Below, piece by piece: positions 55,296 through 64,000 of a DNA stretch of 64,000 bases (positions are counted from its first letter, which is position 1; each line of letters begins with the position of its first letter). The translations under genes were made by a program, and so were the position numbers. The DNA is from Schistocephalus solidus. Its lineage: Eukaryota > Platyhelminthes > Cestoda > Diphyllobothriidea > Diphyllobothriidae. The notes beneath the pieces are model-generated. The model worked only from the letters and a program-made list of their open reading frames with translations. It made no database searches and had not been told where the DNA came from. The DNA is taken from positions 1-64,000 of the forward strand of contig WEDG01005253.1 in assembly GCA_017591395.1 (NCBI GenBank), given 5' to 3'.

Positions 55296-56333
55296 TTATT
55301 TTGTTTTTCTGTGTTTTATACTTATTAAAATAGGTGACTTGATTTGACTCGTAATATTTCTCCACAACTTATGCTTCCTGTTTATTTCCCTTTTTAAGTT
55401 GCTGTTTACCCACCCAGGACGCTTGCTGTGATGGACACTCGTTAGCGGGCAGTGGTTGTCCATAAGTTGCAGAAGAACATTTCGGAAGGACTCCCAATCT
55501 TCGTTCACGGTGCTCGAAAACATTGAGGTCTAGTTGATGTCTGTTAAATCTGCTCGCATCTGATGAAAGTTTCCTCGCCAAACGTTACGCCGTTTTTCCT
55601 CTATAGCTGGCGCAACGGAGAATAAGGAGTAGTCCCACATAAGCACCACGTGACCACTACGACCGAGCGGAGGCATTGAAATAATCTCGTCAATGCTGCC
55701 TGATGTTTTCGTGAAAAACAGGTCAAGACAGTTAGCCCTTTGTCTATCACGTGTTCTGGTGGGGAAAGGGACATGCTGTGTGAGGAGTGCATTCAAGGTC
55801 TTTTGCAGAAAAACATAATCAATAGTCGATTTCGGGCATGATGATTGAACAGTGCTCCAGTTAATTCCTGGTGCGTTGAAGTCACCCATAATCATGACAT
55901 TAGGTCGACTGGAGAAATTTTCTAATTGTTCCAACAAGTGGGTGTCCGCGACTCGGTCTATCCTAGGTGGCCGATAGACAATGAGGACATCTAGACATGG
56001 AGAGCCAAGAGCCTTGATATTCAACCATATGGCTTTCGTGCTGCACGCAAACTTGCTCCTCTTGTCAGACACTATTAGCACGTCTTTCACATACACAATT
56101 ATTCCACCACCCTGTCGGTTTTCTCTGTCCCTCCGATATATTTGGTATCCAGATAATGTTTTTTCGCTATCTCGAATACTGCCCGACAGCCAGGTTTCGG
56201 TTACTGCTATCACATCCGGAGATACTTTGGCAAGGCACATTTTTACCTCATCAAGTTTTGATAAAAGGCTTTGTACATTTGTATACAAACACTTCAATTT
56301 CGCGCCGACCAAATTTACTGTTGCGTTTGTCAA
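55296..56333 (-). pseudogene. LINE A APE-type endonuclease
   Basis: The frame 56333-55530 has most apurinic-endonuclease-like motifs in order: 'YTNVQSLLSKLDEVK', 'VTETWLSGS', 'VYRPPR', 'MIMGDFNAPGINW', 'NCLDLFFTK' and 'LGRSGHVVLMW'. In the last, the active-site S-D-H reads S-G-H, so the Asp is lost. The frame shifts at about 55530 into 55523-55296 ('HCPLTSVHHSKRPGWVNSNL'), the usual linker ahead of the RT. Confidence 0.82.
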
Positions 56334-56784
56334 TTGTATGGGCCCAACTGTGTCTCCTCTAATGTCAAGTTCATATGTCTTTTCCGTTTCTTGATGATTT
56401 TCGGTAACTCTGGTTTCTTTAGTGAGAACGCTGGGTGTTACGGAATCAGTTCTGACATCTCTTTGGGAAATTGGTTCCCTGATGGTTTTGGCGTTAGTGA
56501 GGTGGCTGCCGTTGTCCTCAGAACAATCGGTTGGTTCAATGGAAAATTCGTATTCTTTTGAACTACCTTCCCCTTGAAAATAGCCAGATTGTGTTCGCCA
56601 GCCTTCAGTCTTGATTGTAGTTCCAAGACAAGTTCTCCGCCTTTCAGCCTTTCTGCGGGGGAGTAGTCCGGTTGAAAAAAAACCTCTTTATGCGAGTGAC
56701 GTAGGTTAGTTTTTTTGGATAGGATCGCCTTGATTTGCTCTTTGCTCTCTAGAAGTATTTTCAGAGGTCGCAGTCACGGCGTTC

Positions 56785-57652
56785 CTAGGCTGTCTTCAGA
56801 CTTTTGCCGATCCGGAATGCTTTAATAACTTGTACTTCCACGCCCGTTGGGAGCAACTGGTTTAGGAGGCCATTAAACGAAGCAAGATCTTCGGCGACAC
56901 GGTTTTCTGGTCGGACTGCAGTTGACTCGTGCAAACCCTGAATAACTAAACACTGTTGTCGGTCCTGGTGCTTATAATTTTCGCTTCCTCCTAAGTTCTC
57001 CTTAGGGGCACGAGAACGGTTTACAGAGCTCTCGTTGAGTCTACCTCTGACCATACTCTCATCTGAAGGCTTCAATAAATCCATCAGAAATGATTGTGAT
57101 TTTGTCCTCCTGTTGTGGTGTTTCCCCATTGCAGCTTGCCACGCGTTTGTTTCTTCGGATTCAACTACGGGCTCTTTAGAACACCCAAGATAGCAGGATG
57201 AGAATTGTGGTTTGCTCTGGTCGTCGTCCGTAGGATTCAGAGACTGTGTTCCTGTCATCCGGTCGTTGTGGGTTATCGCGTCCGAACATTGTGAGCTGTA
57301 ACAAGTTGTAGTTTTTGATACTTTTGGTGCTTTAGTCACTGCCTTTTTAACTGGAATATTGCAAAGCTTATTTCGTCGAGTAATGTTATCTTGCAGGAGC
57401 TTCCTTAAGTCTGCAAGCTCATTTTCCAGTTTTTGAACTCTTAGTAAAATATAAGAACATCCAACGCAAGATTCGTCCTCGTAGCCGACGGATTTGGCTG
57501 CCATTACGCCTTTGCGCGCTTTGTTGGTTTTTGGTTGTAAGTATAAACTGATTGAGTGCCAGTCGTGGATGTCGAATCCAGCTCAACAGGCTTTCCTTTA
57601 AAGGAAGTTCCGTGACTGGTTCTGTTGCTAGCAAACAATTGTTTTGAGTCCA
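56785..57652 (-). pseudogene. LINE A ORF1-like protein
   Basis: A start at 57652 ('MDSKQLFASNRTSHGTSFKG') leads through one frameshift near 57515 into 57504-56785. There 'DESCVGCSYILLRVQKLENE' has a C-x2-C followed by a leucine-heptad helix, then a polar linker and 'QQCLVIQGLHESTAVRPENR' to 'GVEVQVIKAFRIGK'. The latter corresponds to 'LCLVVQEVSEATGERPKE' in LINE B and resembles an RNA-binding fold. ORF1 proteins of this kind bind element RNA (inference). Confidence 0.65.
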
Positions 57653-57655
57653 TAA

Positions 57656-58140
57656 ATGTTAAAACACTGCGTAAAAGTATGTTCTCCTTTGAGCGTATAA
57701 TGAAAATTTCCGACTGGCTTTGGATTATGGCGAGTATTTAATGCAATATGAGCAAAAATGTTTATACTTGTTCAAAAACGCTTTTAAAAAATACTATAAA
57801 CCGTATGAAGGATATTCAGGAACGACTCAGCCGTTCGGAGATGTCGAAGGTCCTGGATAACTTCAGATCTTCACGAGGTTGTACACGTTTGGTTCCCTGA
57901 GTGGTTGTCAGTTTTTATTGGTGCAGAGCCTGCGCAGTCAACTTGAATAAGATGATAAACAAATTCCAATTTGATCCGTTTTATGACGAATTTCGGCACA
58001 AGAAAGAATTCCAGATGAGCAGGAAGCAAATAGGTACATGCAGTTTAAACAGTATTGTCCGGAACAGTCCTAGTGAAAAGGTAACGAAGATCAAATTGTC
58101 CAAGTTGGAGAACAAATAATTGGTGGTGCTTATAGGGTCT
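57656..58140. other. DNA between the two LINEs
   Basis: It holds a 72-codon plus-strand frame (57901-58119, Lys/Ser-rich, no recognised domain) that ends just before the LINE A fragment. It may be unique host sequence or the 5' part of an element. Confidence 0.35.
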
Positions 58141-58262
58141 TCAAGGTAACTGTAGACTAACTTTTAATTCTGCGTTGCCTTCTGCAGCAAAATCTTCTCA
58201 AATTCTCTTCAAGTTTTAAGAATAAGGCTTCTTATTTTGTTTTTCTGTGTGTTTTACTTATT
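58141..58262 (+). mobile_element. LINE A fragment, left part (split by LINE B)
   Basis: 'ggtaactgtagactaacttt', 'attctgcgttgcctt' and 'aagaataaggcttcttattt' match 55207-55325 of LINE A nearly base for base (plus strand as written). It stops after '...ttttacttatt', and the continuation appears at 62852. Confidence 0.88.
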
Positions 58263-58263
58263 T

Positions 58264-58336
58264 TCACCGCTTCGGCCAGGACTGGAAACACCAAACTCTT
58301 GATTAGCTACCGATGCTCTTGACCGCTCGGCCACGC
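58264..58336 (-). repeat. tRNA-Ser-like relic at the LINE B 5' edge
   Basis: On the minus strand 'gcgtggccgagcggtcaaga' contains a full A-box (tggccgagcgg). It is followed by 'gtagctaatc', resembling a Ser(GCT) anticodon loop, and 'gtttccagtcc', a weak B-box. The acceptor and T stems do not pair, so it is not a working tRNA. It may be a captured tRNA piece or the element's own 5' end. Confidence 0.4.
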
Positions 58337-59798
58337 CCAGGAAGCCAACAGAAAAAAAATAGTATAGCCTACAAAAATAATGATCTCTTTTATCTTTGTA
58401 AATCGTTTTCGATTTCATGTGACAAAAACTTATCAGAAATACTCATGTCACTCTCAGCAGACCGAGAAGAACCACAACTCAGCAATACTGAAGAAAGCCG
58501 TGCACTACTGAACATTACCAAAACTAAGCTAAGCAGTGAAGGGCTAGCACACTGCGATGAATGCCGACGACTCACAACCAGATTTTTGAGATTTGAAGGA
58601 GACCTATATCTCCTATCGGAAATAATATAAGTCCTCATCAAACACAACAAAATTTAATCACCGAAACACGATGCAAATGAGCTGAAAAACATCAGCAAGC
58701 TAGACCATAATCATCGCAAGGAAACGGTAGAAGACAATAGGCACAACATTAAGCGAAACAAAAAGAGAAAAAGAACGAATTCATTAGAACAAACCTCTGA
58801 GTCAGTTGAAATACAGATGACCAGAACAAAAATAAGCGAGGAGGAAATTATGTCTTGCGTTTCCCCAGGTTCGGGAAATCTGGTGCACATAGAATCCGAC
58901 TGCCCAAAAGTAAATCAGCGATCGACGGTCTCTGAAAAGTCGAAAAACAGTAATCGTGAGGTATCTTTAATGCCACGGACGAGTGACAGCAGCATGCTCT
59001 TTAGATATCAATTGAACTCTAATGAAAAAGGGCATGGTAGCCAGCAAAGTAATGGCGGAAAAGTGGCCTGCGACTTATCGACAGACCTGGATGCAACAAA
59101 CCAAAATTCAGGTTTCCCGGTTGCTATTCGAGCAAACGCATTGTCAGGAGAACTCACGCTGTTTGAAAGGTCCATAGAGATGTCTGCAAGTCAACGAACC
59201 GTCTCACCGATCAAGACCAATTTGAACACAGTACTAAAGACTGTAACAAAGGGCATGATTCAACATTCCATCACTTAAAGAAAGCAGGATGAAGAAACGA
59301 GATTTTCCTGACAGATCATTGTGTCTGGTAGTTCAGGAAGTCTCAGAGGCTACTGGGGAAAGGCCAAAAGAAAGGGTAAAACAGGATCTGCTGACATTTC
59401 AAAATTTATTGAATGATACGCACCAAACTGGTGTAACAGTCGAAATCAAAAAGATCTTTCGATTGGGGACTCTCGTTACAAATGAAACGCATGAGATTCG
59501 ACCAAGAACATTAAAAGTCATCTTGGGGAGCAAACAGCAGGTAGATCTTTTGCTCTCTCGAAAGTCCCGACTACGAAAGAATCATCGTGTAGTTTGTTTT
59601 CAGCCGGATTACTCTCCCATCGATCGGATGAAAAGGAGGACACTGGTAGCAGAATTGAAAAGACGTCAATACGAGGGGGAACAAAACTTAAAAATTGTAG
59701 ACAACAAAATCGTCAAAACGGTGCACTCGTTTTTATGGGAACATCCAGTGAAATTGACGGCAATCACGCCGGTCAAAAGCCCTACCAAATGCCTATAG
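58313..59798 (+). pseudogene. LINE B ORF1-like protein
   Basis: Three blocks. 58313-58630 ends with 'LAHCDECRRLTTRFLRFEGD' (C-x2-C plus a helix, like LINE A 'DESCVGCSYILLRVQKLENE') before a stop. 58817-59278 is a polar Ser/Asn-rich linker. 59289-59798 has 'SLCLVVQEVSEATGERPKER', 'EIKKIFRLG', 'RPRTLKVILGSKQQVDLLLS' and 'FQPDYSPIDRMKRRTLVAEL', an RNA-binding-like domain shared with LINE A. The last block is in the same frame as the endonuclease, but a stop at 59796-59798 separates them. Confidence 0.68.
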
Positions 59799-59909
59799 AT
59801 TTGAACCCAGACAGGAGACTGGATATATCTTGTGAAATATCCAGCAAAAATTGCCATGTGGAAGTAAGAACTAAAAATTTTCAGAAATCGAAGGAAAAAC
59901 AAGATTATA

Positions 59910-62732
59910 ATGATGTACACAAATGTGCAGAGTCTATTGAACAAAATGGATGAAATTAAACTGGTCGTGGACCATTTACAACCTGACTTCACAGCTCTAA
60001 CTGAAACATGGTTAAATGAACAAATCGCAGACACTGAAGTCAGAAAAGATGGTTTTCAGCTTATCCGCATGGATAGAAACGGACGTAGGGTTGTTGGAAT
60101 CGCAATGTTCATACGAGAAGGCATTGACTTAATTCAGGATGTGCCCTCACCAAATAGGATCTCGTCTTGCGAAATACTTTGTTGCAAACTGAAAGTCCCA
60201 AACCAACCAGACCTCCATATAGCCGTGGTATATCGATCCGCAGGACAGCGAACGGACACAGACGAAGCACTCCTCACAGAGGTAAAGCAAATCTGCCGTA
60301 GCAAACACTTATTAATACTTGGAGATTTCAACCCTCCCGATATCGATTGGGTGTCAATGTACTGCTCGCGATCGGAAAATTCATTCGAACAGAAATTAAT
60401 CCAGTTGGTAAATGACGAGTTTCTTACCCAACATGTCACAATGGACACGCGGTTCCGAAATGGGCAGCAGTCAAGCTGTTTGGATCTTGTCATAAGTAGA
60501 GATGACAATTGCATCCTTGCATTAAGTTCTTACGTGCCGCTTGGACGAAGTGATCATTGTGTTCTTGCTTGTAAGTGCAGTCATTTTTCTGTACCCAAAC
60601 GTCGTGCAGTTCGGGAGAGAACTGTATGGAAAGGGGATTATCCCAAAACGAAAGAATTACTGAATGGGATAGACTGGAGCCCTGCAGATATACCTGACCC
60701 AAACGCTGCCTGGTTTTTCATTATTAAATTGATTCAGCAGTTGGTAGAGAAATTCTGCCCACTTAAAAGGCGATCGTGCGTCTCCCGACCTGAGTGGGTG
60801 ACATCGGAAATAAAAAGGAATCTCAAGAAGAAAAGTAGACTGTGAAGAACATATGCCAGATATCAACAACCCGAACATTTTTCCGCTTTTAAGAAACAAC
60901 GAAATCGGTGTCGGAACCTTCTCAGAAAAGAAATATCAGCCTTTGAGTCAGAAATAGTCAAAGACATACAAAGAAATTCGAAACGGTTTTATACTTACGT
61001 TAATAAGGCAAAATGAAATCGCGACTGCATTCCTTGTCTTAAAGACAATCAGGGAAACAGGTTAACTGATAACTCTGATAAGACCAGCCTCGTTTCCAAT
61101 TTCTTTATGTCCGTGTTTACCGAGGAACCACCTTTTGACGAGGACCAATAGTACAGTACTGCCACCTCGACAAACAAAATAAGCACGGTATCGTTCCCAA
61201 TGGACACAGTAAGAAAAACTCTGAAACAGCTACAGCCCACTAAATCACCTGGCCCAGAGGGTATTTTCGCAAAATTTCTCAATGAACTCACAGACCAGCT
61301 GGCCTCTCCGCTCTCCAATATATTTGAAATTTCGATGGAGGCGGGGGCTCTGCCTACCGAGTGGAAGATAGCCAATATAACCCCCATCTATAAAGGAGGA
61401 GAGAGGACATCACCAAACAGTTTCCGACCAGTCAGCCTCACAAGTATCTGTTGCAAAATGATGGAGAAGATAATCAAAACGGAACTGATAAGGCATCTTG
61501 AAGAGAATTACTTGCTAAGTTCATATCAACCTGGATTTCGAAGTGGTCGGTCCTGCCTCACAAACCTGCTCACATCCATGGAAAGTTGGACAAAATTATT
61601 AGAAATGGGTTTTTCAGTCGATGCGGTCTGCATTGACTTAAGCAAAGCCTTTGACAGGGTTCCACAAAAACGTCTGATTTTTAAGCTCCGTCAAATGGGT
61701 GTGACTGGCAACCTACTCAAATGGTTGGCAAACTTTCTCACAGACAGGCGTCAGCGTGTTTGTATCGGAGAAGCCAAGTCTCACTGGGAAACCGTTCACA
61801 GTGGAGTTCTGCAGGACAGCGTTCTGGGTCCCATTTTGTTCCTGATATACGTAAACGACTGCCTGGATTGTCTGCCATGCGAGAAGGTAATGTTCGCTGA
61901 CGATCTGAAGTTATGGAACTCGATTGAAAAACCGGAAGATGCGCGGAAATTACAACAAAACTTAGATCGCTTGCAAACATGGTGTGATGAGTGGCTGCTG
62001 AACATTAATCTTAACAAATGCCAAATAATCTGACTGCCGTCAAGTTCCAGAAGGATGATTAGGTTTGAATACCAGTACTTCATCAGTGGTCACCAACTCC
62101 AGGAGGTGAATATTCTAAAGGACTTGGGTATATGGATAACACCAACTCTCAAACCATCGTCGCACTGTGCAAATATCGCAAAGAAAGCTATGTGTATCTT
62201 AGGTGCAATCAGGAGGTCCTTCGTTAATTTTGACGGAGAGCTTTTTGGGCACGTGTTTGGAACATTTATCCGGCCGGTGTTGGAATATTGCGTTCAGGCA
62301 TGGCGCCTTTGGACGAAACATGACTACGCTCTGCTGGAGAAAGTTCAACGGAGGGCAACGAAGCTAGTCAGCGGATTGGAATGCCTACCCTATGAGGGCC
62401 GCCTAGCAAGACTTAAAGTTTTTCCTCTCTCTTCTAGGCAATACAGAGGGGATATAATCTTAGTCTTCAAACTTGTCAGAGGAGTTGAATGTGCTCTTCA
62501 GATGGCCAACTTTTTTGATTTGGAAAACATGACAAGTCTCCGAGGTCACCAATACAAACTGAAAAGAAATCACGCCAAACTTGAAGTGCGGGCCAACTTC
62601 TTTTCCCAACGGGTGATTGACGAATGGAACAAACTGCCAGCCTCAGTTGTTCAGGCTGAAAGCATTAAAATGTTTAAAAGAAGACTTGATGCATTTTTAC
62701 TTGATGAACATATATTTAGTCGACAGCAATGA
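59910..62732 (+). pseudogene. LINE B endonuclease-reverse transcriptase, four stops, no frameshift
   Basis: A single frame of about 940 codons. Endonuclease motifs: 'MYTNVQSLLNKMDEIK', 'LTETWLNEQ', 'VVYRSAGQ', 'LILGDFNPPDIDW', 'SSCLDLVISR', 'LGRSDHCVLAC' (all intact). RT motifs: 'SFRPVSLTSICCKMMEKIIK', 'DAVCIDLSKAFDRVPQKRLI', 'SGVLQDSVLGPILFLIYVND' (family usually PQG, here LQD), 'VMFADDLKLW' (FADD at 61893-61904). The C-terminal block is 'FIRPVLEYCVQAWRLW'. In-frame stops are TGA 60843, TGA 61014, TAG 61149 and TGA 62031. Because the frame is otherwise unbroken, the copy is fairly young but cannot make full-length protein. Confidence 0.88.
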
Positions 62733-62851
62733 TCGATATACTAAAACGACTATTGCCATGTCGTTGTTTTGGTAGTGTCTATCTGTAAATAGGGTTTTTA
62801 AAGGCTCTGACTATCTCCCTTATATATACTGAATTACTGAATTATACTGAC

Positions 62852-62920
62852 TTAAAATAGGTGACTTGATTACACTCGCAATATTTTCTCCACAACTTGT
62901 GCTTCCTGTTTATTTCCTGT
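62852..62920 (+). mobile_element. LINE A fragment, right part
   Basis: 'taaaataggtgacttgatt', 'ctccacaact' and 'gcttcctgtttatttcc' continue the LINE A match (55324-55392) exactly where the left part at 58262 stopped. Confidence 0.85.
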
Positions 62921-63156
62921 CTGACAAACAGGCGAGGAAAATGTTATCTTAGCACCCCTGCACTATCTTGTCTTTATTCATTTATATCTGTTGATTGCTG
63001 CATTACTATTGTTAACTATGTTTAAGCAGGAATCAGACCAAACATGACGACGCGGAATTAGAAGTTATGGGGCAGAGGAATTCCGTGAAAATGTGGAGAC
63101 CGTTAAAAGAAGACGAAGAGTGGAAGACCTGGAGCTAAAAGCATGACATCAGGACG
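62921..63156. other. Flank upstream of a putative plus-strand gene
   Basis: AT-rich. A frame at about 63065-63140 ('GAEEFRENVETVKRRRRVED') looks protein-like but is closed by a TGA at about 63144. Confidence 0.35.
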
Positions 63157-63159
63157 TAA

Positions 63160-63414
63160 TTGTCTCTCTCTCAAGTGAAGATGAAGAAAATACGGGCCTC
63201 CGCTGTAAGTACAGTGGAATATAATCATAAAGGAGCCCCGGAGGAAGAAGAAACTCATAGGGCCACTACCTCTGAATCAGATCAGTTAACTGTTCAGACG
63301 TCACGTGAATGGGCTTTGCGAAACAACATTGAACATGCACATCTACGTGAACTTTTTGTGATACTTAAGCCATCCATACTACAAGATACACTAAATGACT
63401 CTTTTCAAACATAA
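63160..63414 (+). CDS. Possible exon, 'WALRNNIEHAHLRELFVILKP' domain
   Basis: The 84-codon frame contains 'EEEETHRATTSESDQLTVQT' and 'SREWALRNNIEHAHLRELF' then 'VILKPSI'. The pattern 'W-A-x-x-x-N-I-x-H-x-x-L-x-x-L-x-x-I-L-K-P' reminds me of an uncharacterised N-terminal domain seen in many invertebrate proteins, some of them transposon-linked. I cannot fix the splice sites: a GTAAGT donor at 63205 would end an upstream exon inside this frame, so parts may belong to two exons. It lies 80 bp before the better-supported exon at 63498 and could be the same gene. Confidence 0.35.
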   Translation: MSLSQVKMKKIRASAVSTVEYNHKGAPEEEETHRATTSESDQLTVQTSREWALRNNIEHAHLRELFVILKPSILQDTLNDSFQT

Positions 63415-63497
63415 CCCACGGGTGAAGCACCGAATAACGAAGGTAACAGATGGTTTTTCATTTAATTACTTGAGAATTGGATTCAACAAATCTACAG

Positions 63498-63671
63498 CAT
63501 GTGATATTACTGATGTGTCAACAGATAGCCGACTTCTCAGCTAAAGTAGATTATGTTGTAGAGACCCAACAAAAAACGCTGGTCTATCTACGGCATTTTG
63601 ATGCCCTACATCGGCAGCAGCCCGGCACATCGGATCGAGCAGCTCTCCACAGCAGTTGCATTCAACAACTG
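63498..63671 (+). CDS. Putative exon of an unknown plus-strand gene
   Basis: 174 bp, phase 0 at both ends, bounded by 'caaatctacag' and a strong donor 'CTG|gtaagc'. It encodes 'HVILLMCQQIADFSAKVDYV' and 'VETQQKTLVYLRHFDALHRQ' then 'QPGTSDRAALHSSCIQQL', helical with heptad-like spacing. Family unknown. The gene would continue beyond the right edge of the window. Confidence 0.5.
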
Positions 63672-64000
63672 GTAAGCTAGTAAGATATCTATTAATTCCA
63701 ATAGTCTTGTATTACACCTCTTATCTTACCTGCCTCGGTGGGCACAGCATAGTCGATTTCGTAAAACGAATATTTTTCGCTTTTTGACGACGAAATTAGT
63801 CCACACATCAATTTTAAAGGACGTTAGGCTATAGAAAGTTTGTCAAAGTCAAAAATATATGAGGTCATGCTGGCTTAGTCAATCATTACTGCCTCACTAT
63901 CACTAGATATAGGTGTTTGCTGCCTGGAATGCCAGCCGCTTGTATGAATTATCCGATTAGGAGTCTGCCAGCGCAAGGCGACTTAAAAGGTCACTTGATA
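63672..64000 (+). other. Intron start and unassigned DNA
   Basis: Downstream of the donor at 63672. No further exon is visible before the end of the window. Confidence 0.4.

Larger units (their letters stand above)
53283..57655 (-). mobile_element. LINE A, CR1/Jockey-like non-LTR retrotransposon
   Basis: About 4.4 kb on the minus strand with an ORF1-like frame, an APE-type endonuclease, an RT and a 3' end with AATAAA running into a repeated 'ttgaa' tail (plus strand 'caattcaattcaattta' at about 53288-53306). The order ORF1-EN-RT and the RT wording ('NYRPISLTSIL', 'GIPQGSVLGP', 'FADD') place it with CR1/L2/Jockey-like elements. It is decayed by frameshifts and stops and carries a ~60-bp insertion near 55.0 kb. 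It lies in the same orientation as the coiled-coil gene, possibly in one of its upstream introns. Confidence 0.88.
58263..62851 (+). mobile_element. LINE B, near full-length CR1/Jockey-like retrotransposon
   Basis: Its boundaries are set by the interrupted LINE A fragment on both sides, giving about 4.59 kb. It has an ORF1 region (58313-59798), a joined endonuclease-RT frame (59910-62732), a 3' UTR and a terminal 'tatactgaat'-type tail. It is head to head with LINE A. A tRNA-like stretch lies at its extreme 5' end. A short 3' copy of the same family lies at 431-566. Confidence 0.88.

Overview
The window looks like eukaryotic, repeat-dominated DNA from a flatworm. My best guess is a diphyllobothriidean (pseudophyllidean) tapeworm of the Spirometra / Schistocephalus / Dibothriocephalus kind. 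This is an inference: the LINE at 13.7-15.2 kb, whose reverse transcriptase runs into a row of C2H2 fingers reading '[11 protein letters not shown]', matches a family I remember from those genomes, as do the RTE-like and Penelope-like fragments. There are no operons, ribosome-binding sites or bacterial genes. Most open frames are chance or repeat-derived.

Layout. 0-3.4 kb: AT-rich DNA with a LINE 3' tail and one plausible small membrane-protein exon. 3.4-6.6 kb: an old RTE-type LINE broken by a second, reverse-oriented RTE tail and tRNA-derived SINE relics. 9.4-12.45 kb: a minisatellite of about 45 units of 62/73 bp, each resembling a piece of tRNA on the minus strand. 12.9-13.65 kb: two copies of a ~450 bp interspersed repeat that recurs at 18, 22.7, 23.7, 24.2, 33.6, 46.3 and 46.9 kb. 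13.7-15.2 kb: the zinc-finger LINE remnant. 19.5-20.05 kb: a long inverted repeat. 25-42.6 kb: SINEs, a CCCTAA-cored MITE-like family, several Penelope-like (PLE) pieces with GIY-YIG domains and hammerhead-ribozyme-like ends, and RTE remnants.

39-52.8 kb, minus strand: at least five spliced exons of a host gene for a coiled-coil protein that I cannot name. Three of its four junctions are phase-compatible. Two CR1/Jockey-like LINEs lie upstream of its known exons. LINE A (minus, 53.3-57.65 kb) is decayed. LINE B (plus, 58.26-62.85 kb) is essentially full length, has its 940-codon endonuclease-RT frame broken only by four stop codons, and sits inside a fragment of another LINE A copy. At the right edge a plus-strand exon (63.5-63.67 kb) suggests a second host gene.

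The features most worth following are the tRNA-like minisatellite, the PLE hammerhead ends, the zinc-finger-tailed LINE, the nested LINE and PLE insertions, and the unidentified coiled-coil gene. All gene calls come from reading the sequence by eye; no alignment or database search was run.
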